DNA from: Prevotellaceae bacterium
GTDB taxonomy: Bacteria; Bacteroidota; Bacteroidia; Bacteroidales; Bacteroidaceae
Length of the DNA stretch: 47,403 nucleotides
Assembly (NCBI GenBank): GCA_015256945.1
Contig: JABZLB010000020.1
Location: 1 to 47,403, forward strand
Direction: 5' to 3'
Position numbers and translations under genes: made by a program. Each line of letters opens with the position of its first letter. The stretch's first letter is position 1. The notes under the pieces are model-generated. The model made no database searches. It was not told the origin of the DNA and saw nothing but the letters and a program-made list of their open reading frames with translations. This document shows, piece by piece, positions 1-8,366 of the stretch.

Positions 1-611
1 TTATACATTCCGATATTTTCGGTCGACAAATCTATCGGGAGGAAGGTACGACGGGTTAATACTTGTGAGCCGGCACTTTTGAAATGATGATAAATTAATT
101 CAACTTTATCAAATTCATGCTTTTCATATTTGCTTGTCAGCTCATCTGCTATATCCCTGCATTTTTCAGCATCAGGCTTCTCTGCAAGCTCTGAAAAGTC
201 ACCGCCAGAGGTAAAACCTAACTTAGAAACCTTCTCTGATACCTTGCGTCCAATGGGGTAAACAACAATGTTTTCAACGCCCTGGGCCTTGTATTCCTCA
301 ATAGTTTGCAGCATCATACGAATAACATTGTTGTTAAAACCACCGCACAGCGAACTGTTTGATGAATAAACAACAAGTGCTACTCGCTTTACCCTATTCC
401 TCGCAATGCTGAGACTGTTCTCAGCATCGGGTGTAGAAATAAGGAAAGACTTAAGTATATGCTCTAACAAATTTTCATAAGGGAGCATATTCTGAATAGC
501 TACCTGGGCATGATGCAGCTTAGAAGAGGCTACCATTTTCATGGCACTCGTAATCTTTCGCGTGCTTTCAACAGAGGCTATTCGTGTCTTAATCTCTTTT
601 AAAGAAGGCAT
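1..611 (-). CDS. atpG: ATP synthase F1 gamma subunit, 3' end cut by window
   Basis: This is the central rotor shaft of F1, which couples ring rotation to catalysis in the alpha/beta hexamer. The frame opens at the ATG at 609-611 with MPSLKEIKTRIASVESTRKI, followed by TSAMKMVASSKL, the classic gamma N-terminal helix. Further in is SSLCGGFNNNV, matching the conserved LCGGFN segment. About 203 codons are visible out of the roughly 290 usual for the family. The reading frame is still open at base 1, so the rest lies outside the window. It is the last gene seen in the atp operon, 9 bases after the atpA stop. Confidence 0.97.
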   Translation of the reverse strand, partial: MPSLKEIKTRIASVESTRKITSAMKMVASSKLHHAQVAIQNMLPYENLLEHILKSFLISTPDAENSLSIARNRVKRVALVVYSSNSSLCGGFNNNVIRMMLQTIEEYKAQGVENIVVYPIGRKVSEKVSKLGFTSGGDFSELAEKPDAEKCRDIADELTSKYEKHEFDKVELIYHHFKSAGSQVLTRRTFLPIDLSTENIGMY

Positions 612-620
612 AAGCTGTAA

Positions 621-2207
621 TTAATTCTTAAACTGACCCGCAACATTAGCCATGGTATCCTCCAATACTTTGGTAATATCATCAGAAATAATACCTGACG
701 CTAATGTGTCGATAACATCATGATGAAGGGTTCTCATCTGCTCAAGGAACTGGTCCTGACAGTTGCGAACCTGGTCAACGGGGACGTCACGTAATAACCC
801 ATGCACCCCACAATAAAGTATAGCAACCTGTTCTCCTACGGGCATAGGGCTGTATTGTGGCTGGATAAGCAATTGGTTGTTTTTACGTCCGCGGTCAATT
901 GTCATTGCCGTAACGGCATCCATGTCGCTCGAAAACTTCGAGAAGGCTTCAAGCTCACGATATTGAGCCATATCCATTTTTAAAGTCCCGGCAACCTTTT
1001 TCATACTCTTTATCTGTGCCGAACCACCTACACGGCTCACCGAAATACCTACATTGATAGCAGGACGAAAGCCCTGATTGAAGAGGTTTGTTTCCAGATA
1101 TATCTGACCGTCAGTAATAGAAATAACGTTTGTAGGAATATAAGCAGAAACGTCACCAGCCTGAGTTTCGATAATTGGCAATGCCGTAAGCGAACCTCCA
1201 CCCTTTACGTGGCCTTTCATACATTCGGGCAGGTCGTTCATTTGTTCTGCAATTTCCTGCTGATTATTGATTCGGGCAGCACGTTCAAGAAGGCGAGAGT
1301 GAAGATAAAACACGTCACCAGGATAGGCTTCACGACCTGAAGGTCGGCGAAGAATTAAGGAAACTTCACGATATGCAACTGCCTGCTTCGATAAATCATC
1401 ATATACAACGAGGGCATTTAAGCCTCGGTCGCGGAAATATTCGCCAATTGCAGCACCGGCAAAAGGTGCGTAATATTGCATGGCAGCAGGGTCAGCGGCT
1501 GTGGCACTCACAACAATGGTGTAATCCATAGCACCATGTTCGCGCAGCGTTTGCACGAGAGTGGCAACCGTACTGGCTTTTTGGCCAATGGCAACATAAA
1601 TACAATATACTGGATTACCATTGTCAAAATTCTCTTTTTGGTTGATAATGGTATCAACAGCAATGGCCGTTTTACCCGTCTGACGGTCACCAATGATCAG
1701 CTCTCGTTGGCCACGACCAATAGGAATCATACTATCAACGGCCTTCAAACCGGTTTGCAAAGGCTCCTTTACAGGCTGACGGAAGATTACACCAGGTGCT
1801 TTTCTGTCCAAAGGCATTTCGAAAGCACCGGTTAAATCAATCTCTCCTTTGCCATCAATAGCTTCGCCTAATGGATTTACAACACGGCCAAGGAAATTGT
1901 CATTCACAAGAATAGAAGCAATTCGATGAGTACGCTTAACCTTTTCTCCCTCTTTAATGCCTGACGTTTCTCCCAGGAGGATACAACCAACATTGTCTTC
2001 TTCCAAGTTCATTGCAATGGCCATCGTACCATTTTCAAACTCCAACAACTCGCTTGCCTCTACATTTCGGAGTCCGTAGACACGAGCAACACCGTCACCC
2101 ACCGTCAGAACGGTGCCTACTTCATCAAATTTCTCCTCAACATTAAGACCTTCAAGCTTACGAAGTAATACTTCTGACACTTCGCTTGGTTTTATTTTAT
2201 CTGACAT
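621..2207 (-). CDS. atpA: ATP synthase F1 alpha subunit
   Basis: Non-catalytic nucleotide-binding subunit of the F1 hexamer, alternating with beta. At 528 residues it is slightly longer than the E. coli protein, as usual in Bacteroidetes. The Walker A loop GDRQTGKT lies at residues 173-180 and the arginine-finger segment ISVSRVGGSAQ near residue 390. The N-terminal beta-barrel domain starts about residue 25. It lies 17 bases after atpH in the same transcription unit and just before atpG. Several open frames on the opposite strand are shadows of its codon usage. Confidence 0.99.
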   Translation of the reverse strand: MSDKIKPSEVSEVLLRKLEGLNVEEKFDEVGTVLTVGDGVARVYGLRNVEASELLEFENGTMAIAMNLEEDNVGCILLGETSGIKEGEKVKRTHRIASILVNDNFLGRVVNPLGEAIDGKGEIDLTGAFEMPLDRKAPGVIFRQPVKEPLQTGLKAVDSMIPIGRGQRELIIGDRQTGKTAIAVDTIINQKENFDNGNPVYCIYVAIGQKASTVATLVQTLREHGAMDYTIVVSATAADPAAMQYYAPFAGAAIGEYFRDRGLNALVVYDDLSKQAVAYREVSLILRRPSGREAYPGDVFYLHSRLLERAARINNQQEIAEQMNDLPECMKGHVKGGGSLTALPIIETQAGDVSAYIPTNVISITDGQIYLETNLFNQGFRPAINVGISVSRVGGSAQIKSMKKVAGTLKMDMAQYRELEAFSKFSSDMDAVTAMTIDRGRKNNQLLIQPQYSPMPVGEQVAILYCGVHGLLRDVPVDQVRNCQDQFLEQMRTLHHDVIDTLASGIISDDITKVLEDTMANVAGQFKN

Positions 2208-2224
2208 CTTTACTATTTCTTTAT

Positions 2225-2761
2225 TTAATTTCTTAAGGTTGTCAGAACTTCTTTAAGCTCAGTTCTAACACTCGTATCCATTCTAAAGGTATCATATTCA
2301 AGGATAAATCCACCTAATATTTCAGAATCAACCTCAGTATTAAATTCTACCGTACCATGTGTTTTATCCTCTATCAGCTTACGCAATTTGTCCTCTGTGT
2401 CTTTAGAAACAGCAACGGCTGTGGTAATTTTACCGAAAATGATATTCTTCTCCTGGCGATAAAGGGTGATGTAAGAAGCCGCCATAAATTGCAGGGCACC
2501 TATTCGTCCTTCTTTCAATACAAGTTGAAAGAAACGGCGTGTCAAGTCAGACGGTGCTCCTCCACATGCAGTTTCAAGCAAATTTATTTTGTTTTTATTA
2601 TCAAGCAGCGGGTTATCTAATGTCTGACGGAGTAATGGAAAGTGCATATAACTTTCCATAAGTGATTCCATTTCAACATATACCTCTGTCTCTTGCTTTT
2701 GCTTTGTCGCACACTTTAGAAGAGCACGGGCATATCTTACAGATATTACACCTAAATCCAT
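2225..2761 (-). CDS. atpH: ATP synthase F1 delta subunit
   Basis: Peripheral-stalk subunit (the bacterial equivalent of OSCP) that sits on top of the alpha/beta hexamer and holds the b subunits. At 178 residues it has the normal family length. It begins MDLGVISVRYARALLKCA, the usual N-terminal helix with an RYA motif, and ends with the conserved small beta domain (GGFILEYDTFRMDTSVR) and a final helix. It sits between atpF (7 bases upstream) and atpA, as expected. Confidence 0.96.
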   Translation of the reverse strand: MDLGVISVRYARALLKCATKQKQETEVYVEMESLMESYMHFPLLRQTLDNPLLDNKNKINLLETACGGAPSDLTRRFFQLVLKEGRIGALQFMAASYITLYRQEKNIIFGKITTAVAVSKDTEDKLRKLIEDKTHGTVEFNTEVDSEILGGFILEYDTFRMDTSVRTELKEVLTTLRN

Positions 2762-2768
2762 AAGCTAC

Positions 2769-3281
2769 TTATTGTTTATCTACATTGGCCTCAGCAGAGA
2801 ACTCATCAAGCAATCTGTCGATCAATTCCATTTGGTTGGCATCTGTTGACAATTGCTTTTTGATAATCTTTTCAGCAATCTTCACAGAAAGTTCCGCCAC
2901 TTGCGAACGAATTTCACGAATGGCATTTTGTTTTTCTGCGTCAATCTGAACCTTGGCATCGCTAATAAGCTTTTCGCCTTGTTCCTTGGCTTGACTTTCG
3001 GCTTTGGCAACAATGGCATCGCGAGCCGATGTAGCCTCTTTTAAAATTAAGGCTTGCTGTTCGCGAGCTTCCTGCAGAATGGATTCCCCTTCTTTTTGTA
3101 TATTGGCCAGTTTTTCATTGGCTTCATGCGCCTTACGCAAGCTCTCGTCGATATATTGTTTCCTTTCCTCAACCATTTTCGTAATAGTTGGAAAACCAAA
3201 CTTCCATAACAAGCCGAGAACTACGAAGAAGACGATGGCCATCCAAAACATAAGGCCAAAGCTTGGCATCAATAAATCCAT
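2769..3281 (-). CDS. atpF: ATP synthase F0 b subunit
   Basis: Membrane-anchored peripheral-stalk subunit linking F0 to F1. The 170-residue protein has one hydrophobic segment at about residues 6-27 (SFGLMFWMAIVFFVVLGLLW), followed by a long charged, Ala/Glu/Lys-rich stretch expected to form the parallel coiled coil of the b dimer. The MVEERKQYID segment right after the membrane helix is typical. Only one b-type gene is present, so the stalk is probably a homodimer. Same operon as its neighbours atpE and atpH. Confidence 0.97.
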   Translation of the reverse strand: MDLLMPSFGLMFWMAIVFFVVLGLLWKFGFPTITKMVEERKQYIDESLRKAHEANEKLANIQKEGESILQEAREQQALILKEATSARDAIVAKAESQAKEQGEKLISDAKVQIDAEKQNAIREIRSQVAELSVKIAEKIIKKQLSTDANQMELIDRLLDEFSAEANVDKQ

Positions 3282-3324
3282 ACGCAGCGTTTAATTACTT
3301 TCTTTGTAATTCGTATATTTAATA

Positions 3325-3567
3325 TTACTTGCTAACGCACATGAAGGCAATAACTGCTGCGAAAAGGGCAACACCCTCGATTAAGGCAGACACAACAATC
3401 ATGTTAATGAACAGCTTATTCATAACTTCAGGCTGGCGCGCCATTGCATCCATTGCGTTACCTCCAATCCTACCAATACCAATAGCAGCACCAATAGCAG
3501 CTAAACCTGCGCCAAGACCAGCGCCTAATTGTGCAAGACCACTCGTTACTAATAATAATGACATCAT
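3325..3567 (-). CDS. atpE: ATP synthase F0 c subunit (ring proteolipid)
   Basis: Forms the rotating c ring of F0. The 80-residue hairpin has a Gly/Ala-rich first helix (GAGLGAGLAAIGAAIGIG), the polar ARQPE loop and a second helix with the ion-carrying Glu in SALIEGVALF. The residue pattern that marks Na+ binding (a Gln in the first helix near GIGR, and Ser or Thr right after the Glu) is absent: here the Glu is followed by Gly-Val. This favours H+ as coupling ion, by inference. Two Met codons occur in tandem at the start (3567 and 3564); either could be used. Confidence 0.97.
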   Translation of the reverse strand: MMSLLLVTSGLAQLGAGLGAGLAAIGAAIGIGRIGGNAMDAMARQPEVMNKLFINMIVVSALIEGVALFAAVIAFMCVSK

Positions 3568-3624
3568 AGTTGTAATTTTTTAATTGTTATTTATTTGTTA
3601 TATTTTTATTCTAACTTTATTTCT

Positions 3625-4722
3625 TTATTCCGACTTTGTACGAGCTAAGCCTATAAAGATAGAGCTGAGCATAGTAAATACGAAAGCCTGAATAAAACAT
3701 ACTAACAGTTCAAGACACATCATGAAAATACTCATAACCACACTGAGTGTAGTCATACCATAGAGCTTAATTCCTATTCCTTCCGCTGCAACTAAAAAGA
3801 TAATGCTCGTTAATGCCAAAGCTATTGCATGCCCTGCCATCATGTTAGCGAAAAGACGAATCATAAGTGCGAATGGCTTTGTAAATATGCCAACAAACTC
3901 AATAAAGGGAATAAGTGGAACTGGTGCTTTTAAAAGAATTGGAACATCAGGCCAGAAAATATCTTTCCAATAATGCTTTGACCCACTGAATTGTGTAATT
4001 ACAAAAGTGCATAAAGCCAGAAAAAGTGTAATGCTAATGTTGCCAGTAACATTCCCTCCACCCGGTGGGAATGGAACAACACCCATTAAATTACAAATGA
4101 ATATGAAGAAAAAACAAGTTAATAAGTATGGGCTAAACTTTTGATAACCTTCACCCACACCCGGCTTAACAACATTATCCTCAACATACATGATAAGCAT
4201 TTCAACAAGTCCTGTGAATCCACCTGGTGCATTATCACTACATTTATGTCTGCGATACCATCGTGCCGGTAACAGAACAAGTAATAAAAGTAATGTAGCA
4301 TCAATAAAGAGAACTGCCACTGTTTTTGTTATTGAAATATCAAAGGGCAATACTTCTTTCCCATTATTTATTTCAACTATCTTCCCTGTGTGCTCACCAG
4401 TAGTAGCAATAGCCAGTTGGTCGGGCCCTATACGGTAGCCTTTATCGTTGGTTTCTTCGCTAAATTGGTTGGAAAGAAATAAATGCCAACCAGTCGAACT
4501 TTTTACAATTACCGGTAAGTATATAACAATACTTTTATCTCCAATATCTGTAACATGCCACTCATAAGAATCTTTAATATGCGATATAATCAGATTTGTC
4601 ACATCTAAAGGTGCCTGCTCATGTTCTTTTGTAGTGGTAGCCTTTATAGATGAAACAATCAGCAAGAGAGAAAATATCAATAGCAGTTGCCTAAAATATC
4701 TTATATGGTATAACTTATACAT
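3625..4722 (-). CDS. atpB: ATP synthase F0 a subunit
   Basis: Stator subunit that forms the two proton half-channels against the c ring. The 365-residue protein is longer than E. coli AtpB because of an N-terminal extension: a hydrophobic signal-like segment (residues 10-28) followed by about 100 polar residues, then the multi-spanning core. This arrangement is usual for Bacteroidetes. The essential arginine is in the segment MIRLFANMMAGH in the C-terminal third. The gene starts 4 bases after the stop of the upstream small membrane protein gene. Confidence 0.96.
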   Translation of the reverse strand: MYKLYHIRYFRQLLLIFSLLLIVSSIKATTTKEHEQAPLDVTNLIISHIKDSYEWHVTDIGDKSIVIYLPVIVKSSTGWHLFLSNQFSEETNDKGYRIGPDQLAIATTGEHTGKIVEINNGKEVLPFDISITKTVAVLFIDATLLLLLVLLPARWYRRHKCSDNAPGGFTGLVEMLIMYVEDNVVKPGVGEGYQKFSPYLLTCFFFIFICNLMGVVPFPPGGGNVTGNISITLFLALCTFVITQFSGSKHYWKDIFWPDVPILLKAPVPLIPFIEFVGIFTKPFALMIRLFANMMAGHAIALALTSIIFLVAAEGIGIKLYGMTTLSVVMSIFMMCLELLVCFIQAFVFTMLSSIFIGLARTKSE

Positions 4723-4726
4723 CTGT

Positions 4727-5002
4727 TTAATGTCTTATTAATAATGTGACCGTCATCATCAGAGCATACATTGAAAGCATCATGATTACAAAAGCCTCTG
4801 TTTCTTCCTGGCTTTCTGATATAAATATCAGATATAATCCTATCACCGTTAAAATGGAAATCATCCTGATAACTGTCAAAATCATATGGAACCCCGGAAG
4901 ATGTTGAGGAGCATGTTTTTTTAAATACCTCACGCCCTTTACCCATACGAAAGCTAAGGCAGAATAGAATGAAACTCCAAATATAACAGGCAATATCGAC
5001 AT
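4727..5002 (-). CDS. small membrane protein in atp operon, AtpI-like position
   Basis: A 91-residue protein of unassigned function inside the ATP synthase operon, between a second small membrane gene (1 base away) and atpB (4 bases away). Three hydrophobic stretches are visible: residues 3-20 (PVIFGVSFYSALAFVWVK), about 41-62 (MILTVIRMISILTVIGLYLIF) and 70-88 (FVIMMLSMYALMMTVTLLI). The tight packing implies translation with F0. In many bacteria a small membrane protein in this place (AtpI/AtpZ) helps assemble the c ring or supplies Mg2+; a similar role is inference from position only, because I see no diagnostic AtpI motif. Confidence 0.8.
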   Translation of the reverse strand: MSILPVIFGVSFYSALAFVWVKGVRYLKKHAPQHLPGFHMILTVIRMISILTVIGLYLIFISESQEETEAFVIMMLSMYALMMTVTLLIRH

Positions 5003-5003
5003 G

Positions 5004-5210
5004 TCAAGGGTATTTATTGTTTTTCTGTTTATTATTAATATTCAGAATAAGCGTTACGGCAAACCAAATACCCAAAGCAATATATGCAGAAATGATAACA
5101 TATTCTATATGATATTGCAATTGGACAACATTAAGAATTAGAAGAACTAATAGCGATAAAGCTGTTATCGTCCAAATTCCACGTTTTCGAATATTCTTCG
5201 TATTTGCCAT
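5004..5210 (-). CDS. small two-helix membrane protein in atp operon
   Basis: A 68-residue protein with a basic N-terminus (MANTKNIRKRG), two hydrophobic segments (about residues 13-30 and 37-57) and a Lys/Asn-rich tail. It lies 12 bases after atpC and 1 base before the next small membrane gene, so the two are probably co-translated. The size and two-helix pattern recall AtpZ/AtpI-type accessory proteins, but sequence similarity is not obvious by eye and function is not assigned. Confidence 0.75.
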   Translation of the reverse strand: MANTKNIRKRGIWTITALSLLVLLILNVVQLQYHIEYVIISAYIALGIWFAVTLILNINNKQKNNKYP

Positions 5211-5222
5211 TTAATACCGATG

Positions 5223-5474
5223 TTACTTCTCGTTTACAACTTCAATACAAAGGCTAACCTGATTCTTTTTGACCTCAACAAAGCCACTCCTGACATTAAG
5301 ACATTGCTTTCCTTTTGTCGTCACATATTCTACCAGTCCTTTTGTCAGTGAAGATATGATAGGAGCATGATCGCTTAAAATTTCAAAGCTTCCAAGTGTA
5401 CCTGGAACTTTTACACTCTCAGCATCGCCATCATAAACGATTTTTTCTGGAGAAACAATTCTTAGCTTCAACAT
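5223..5474 (-). CDS. atpC: ATP synthase F1 epsilon subunit, short form
   Basis: Epsilon sits at the foot of the gamma shaft. I take the ATG at 5474 (MLKLRIVSPEKIVYDGDAES) as start because this is where family similarity begins; a longer open frame would overlap atpD by about 50 bases with unconvincing residues. The resulting 83-residue protein holds only the N-terminal beta-sandwich (motifs SPEKIVYDG and GSFEILSDHAPIISSL). The C-terminal two-helix domain that inhibits ATP hydrolysis in other bacteria is missing. Short epsilon subunits are common in Bacteroidetes. It lies 25 bases after atpD. Confidence 0.94.
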   Translation of the reverse strand: MLKLRIVSPEKIVYDGDAESVKVPGTLGSFEILSDHAPIISSLTKGLVEYVTTKGKQCLNVRSGFVEVKKNQVSLCIEVVNEK

Positions 5475-5499
5475 TTTCCTTATTATGTTGTTTAAACCT

Positions 5500-7026
5500 C
5501 TAAGACTTTGCAGCGTCAAGCAGTTTCTTTCCTTTTGCAATTGCATCTTCAATAGTTCCTACATTTAAGAATGCCTGCTCTGGAAGATCATCTACTTCAC
5601 CGTTTAATATGGCATTAAAGCCCTTGATAGTATCTTCAATACTAACCATAACGCCTTGCACTCCAGTAAATTGTTCGGCAACCGCAAAAGGCTGCGACAG
5701 GAAACGTTGTACCCTTCGTGCACGGTTAACGACAAGTTTATCTTCGTCCGAAAGCTCATCCATACCAAGGATAGCTATAATATCCTGGAGCTCATTATAA
5801 TGTTGCAGGGTCTCTTTTACACGCTGCGCACATTCATAGTGTTCCTTACCAACGATAAGCGGATCAAGTATTCGCGATGTACTTCCTAAAGGATCCACAG
5901 CAGGATATATTCCTAACTCCGTTATTTTTCTATCCAAAACTGTTGTTGCATCAAGGTGAGAGAATGTCGTTGCCGGCGCAGGGTCAGTTAAATCGTCTGC
6001 CGGAACATATACTGCCTGCACAGAAGTGATCGACCCGTACTTCGTAGACGTGATTCGTTCCTGCATGGCACCCATCTCCGATGCTAAAGTAGGCTGATAA
6101 CCTACGGCCGACGGCATACGTCCTAACAACGCTGAAACTTCAGAGCCAGCCTGTGTAAATCGGAAAATGTTGTCGATAAAGAACATAATATCAGCCGAAG
6201 AACCATTCTTGCCTCCATGATCACGAAACTCCTCGGCAACGGTAAGTCCCGACAATGCCACGCGTGCACGTGCCCCTGGAGGCTCATTCATCTGACCGTA
6301 TACAAGGGTAGCCTGCGACTTTTTCAGCTCTTCTGGATCTACAAGACTTAAGTCCCATCTTCCCTCTTCCATAGCTTTTCTGAACTTTTCGCCATAGCGG
6401 ATAACGCCAGAATCCAGCATATCTCTTATCAAATCGTTGCCTTCACGCGTACGTTCTCCTACACCGGCAAAAACAGAATAGCCATCATGACCTTTAGCGA
6501 TGTTGTTGATCAGCTCCATGATAAGTACAGTCTTACCAACACCTGCACCCCCAAACAATCCTGTTTTGCCACCTTTCATATAAGGTTCAAGCAAATCTAT
6601 TACTTTAATACCCGTCTGGAGCATTTCCTTATGGGTAGAAAGGTCCTTAAACTCTGGTGCCGGGCGGTGAATAGGATATGCGTTTTCCGAATCCAGAGGC
6701 TTCATACCGTCAATAGGCTTGCCAATAACGTTCATCATACGACCTTTTATCTGCTCACCAGCAGGCATTCGAATATCACTCCCAGTAGGAATAACTTCCA
6801 TTCCACGCCGTAATCCATCGGTACTGTCCATTGCAATACACCGTACAGTATCTTCACCAATGTGCTGCTCTACCTCTAATATCAGGTCATCTTCATCAGC
6901 ACGCTTAACCTTCAAAGCCTCGTAAATTTTGGGGAGAACCTTTTCAGCTTCCTGACCCTGTGTATCAAAAAATACATCAATAACAGGTCCGATAATCTGA
7001 GAAATATGTCCGTTAATCTGTGACAT
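5500..7026 (-). CDS. atpD: ATP synthase F1 beta subunit (catalytic)
   Basis: Catalytic subunit of F1, 508 residues. The P-loop GGAGVGKT is at residues 159-166 and the catalytic Glu is in GERTREGND from about residue 190. Between EGNDLIRDMLDSGVI and VYGQMNEPPGAR there is a charged insert of roughly 28 residues that most other phyla lack and that is a known marker of Bacteroidetes. First gene of the atp operon; the start MSQINGHISQIIGPVIDV fits the family. Confidence 0.99.
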   Translation of the reverse strand: MSQINGHISQIIGPVIDVFFDTQGQEAEKVLPKIYEALKVKRADEDDLILEVEQHIGEDTVRCIAMDSTDGLRRGMEVIPTGSDIRMPAGEQIKGRMMNVIGKPIDGMKPLDSENAYPIHRPAPEFKDLSTHKEMLQTGIKVIDLLEPYMKGGKTGLFGGAGVGKTVLIMELINNIAKGHDGYSVFAGVGERTREGNDLIRDMLDSGVIRYGEKFRKAMEEGRWDLSLVDPEELKKSQATLVYGQMNEPPGARARVALSGLTVAEEFRDHGGKNGSSADIMFFIDNIFRFTQAGSEVSALLGRMPSAVGYQPTLASEMGAMQERITSTKYGSITSVQAVYVPADDLTDPAPATTFSHLDATTVLDRKITELGIYPAVDPLGSTSRILDPLIVGKEHYECAQRVKETLQHYNELQDIIAILGMDELSDEDKLVVNRARRVQRFLSQPFAVAEQFTGVQGVMVSIEDTIKGFNAILNGEVDDLPEQAFLNVGTIEDAIAKGKKLLDAAKS

Positions 7027-7168
7027 GCAGTAAATATTTTGTTTTAATTTTTATCAATTTTTCGCTAAGTGTGGCGAATTTACGTAGTTTTTCCAAACGT
7101 AACAAGTCTTTTAACAAAGTTAACACGATTGGACTACATTATTATAGTAGGGGCTGATGCCGATATTA
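7027..7168 (-). promoter_or_regulatory. atp operon leader with candidate TAnnTTTG promoters
   Basis: Non-coding gap between pfkA and atpD, both on the minus strand. Two minus-strand matches to the Bacteroidetes -7 element are present: TAACTTTG (7115-7122) and TACGTTTG (7094-7101), giving a leader of roughly 70-85 bases. Neither has a TTTG at the ideal 19-base distance. No convincing terminator follows pfkA, so read-through from pfkA is possible. Confidence 0.5.
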
Positions 7169-8146
7169 TCAGATACTCAGTTCGTCCAGAACCTCTATCA
7201 ATTTCCTGTCAAAGGGCTTGTCTGAACGTATTGCTTCCGACAATGGTACATAAGTAATTTCATTATTTTTAATACCAACCATAATGTTTCGCTGACCTTG
7301 TATAATGGCTTCTATTGCACTTACGCCAGTCCTGCTGGCCAGAATGCGGTCGTGAGCTGAAGGACGTCCCCCTCTTTGTAGATAGCCAAGTATGGAAACA
7401 CGCACATCAAACTGGGGAAATTCTTTCTTTACACGGTCTGCATAATAAAGGGCACCGCATTTAGGGCTCTCCGAAACAATAACAATACAGCTCTTTTTCG
7501 ACTTTCTGATTCCCCTTTCCATAAACTTAGCCAACTGGTCAACGTCAGTTGAATCCTCAGGTATTATGGCTGCTTCTGCACCACTTGCAATAGCCGAATT
7601 TTGTGCAAGGAAACCAGCATCACGTCCCATTACCTCAACAAAAAAGATGCGTTGATGGCTCTGTGCCGTGTCACGAATACGGTCTACACATTCTACAATT
7701 GTATTCAATGTGGTGTCATATCCTATTGTTGTGTCCGTACCGTAGAGGTCATTATCTATGGTTCCGGGCAACCCTATGCAGCAAAGGTCATAATCGCGTG
7801 CAAAATTCATGGCACCGGTAAGCGAGCCATTTCCGCCAATTACAACGAGTGCATCAATACCTTCTTTCTTTATATTCTGATAAGCCTTGTCTTGTCCTTC
7901 CTTCGTTATAAACTCTTTCGAACGCGCTGTCTTCAGTATCGTACCGCCTTGCATTATTATTCCCGATACATTCTCGGTTGTAAAAGGTTTAATCTCGTCC
8001 TGAATAAGGCCGTCATAACCTCTGTAAATACCCTTTACATTAAAGCCTTTGGAAATAGCAGCGCGTGTAACTGCCCTGATTGCTGCATTCATTCCAGGTG
8101 CATCTCCACCAGAAGTCAGCACACCTATCGTCTTTATCTTATTCAT
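7169..8146 (-). CDS. pfkA: 6-phosphofructokinase, ATP type
   Basis: Phosphorylates fructose 6-phosphate to the 1,6-bisphosphate in glycolysis. The 325-residue protein has the normal length for bacterial PfkA. Motifs: GGDAPGMN (residues 13-20), PGTIDND with the catalytic Asp, SHQRIFFVEVMGR, and HDRILASR. Gly after the GGN position and Gly in PGTIDND indicate the ATP-using rather than the pyrophosphate-using class. Oddity: the canonical GGDGS is GGNGS here, Asn at residue 106 (codon 7829-7831); the E. coli counterpart Asp103 helps position Mg-ATP. Whether this is a lineage feature or lowers activity cannot be told from the sequence. Confidence 0.95.
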   Translation of the reverse strand: MNKIKTIGVLTSGGDAPGMNAAIRAVTRAAISKGFNVKGIYRGYDGLIQDEIKPFTTENVSGIIMQGGTILKTARSKEFITKEGQDKAYQNIKKEGIDALVVIGGNGSLTGAMNFARDYDLCCIGLPGTIDNDLYGTDTTIGYDTTLNTIVECVDRIRDTAQSHQRIFFVEVMGRDAGFLAQNSAIASGAEAAIIPEDSTDVDQLAKFMERGIRKSKKSCIVIVSESPKCGALYYADRVKKEFPQFDVRVSILGYLQRGGRPSAHDRILASRTGVSAIEAIIQGQRNIMVGIKNNEITYVPLSEAIRSDKPFDRKLIEVLDELSI

Positions 8147-8197
8147 AACTTACAAGTTATTAAAATTCTCCGCATTTGTTTTTGTCATTCTACCTTG

Positions 8198-8205
8198 CAA
8201 AGATA
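8198..8205 (-). promoter_or_regulatory. candidate pfkA promoter -7 element
   Basis: TATCTTTG on the minus strand, a perfect TAnnTTTG, about 50 bases upstream of the pfkA ATG. A TTGT lies 19 bases further upstream, close to the -33 TTTG. Confidence 0.6.
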
Positions 8206-8323
8206 ACCATTTATTCAAAAAGGCACAACGTCGGCTAACTTTTTTATTCAGGTTTAACGAAAAAATATTCATTATATTAATATGGTATGACAAAATGAAT
8301 AAATATATATAGTTTAATCCGCT

Positions 8324-8339
8324 TAATTTTGTAATTTTG
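8324..8339 (+). promoter_or_regulatory. tandem TAATTTTG, candidate uvrA promoter
   Basis: Two directly adjacent copies of TAATTTTG (8324-8331 and 8332-8339), each matching TAnnTTTG, lie 28 bases upstream of the uvrA ATG. Which copy is used is unknown. Confidence 0.5.
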
Positions 8340-8366
8340 TATTCTAAACGTTTATATTAAAGTATA

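Noticed and set aside
1476..1835. Open frame of 119 codons antisense to atpA
   Set aside because: Lies wholly inside atpA on the other strand; residues show no domain pattern and it is explained by atpA codon usage.
5475..5552. Longer start for atpC overlapping atpD
   Set aside because: The extra 26 residues do not resemble epsilon subunits; family similarity begins at the internal ATG at 5474.
7601..8206. 201-codon open frame antisense to pfkA
   Set aside because: Covers most of pfkA in the other direction, Cys-rich random-looking sequence; not a gene.
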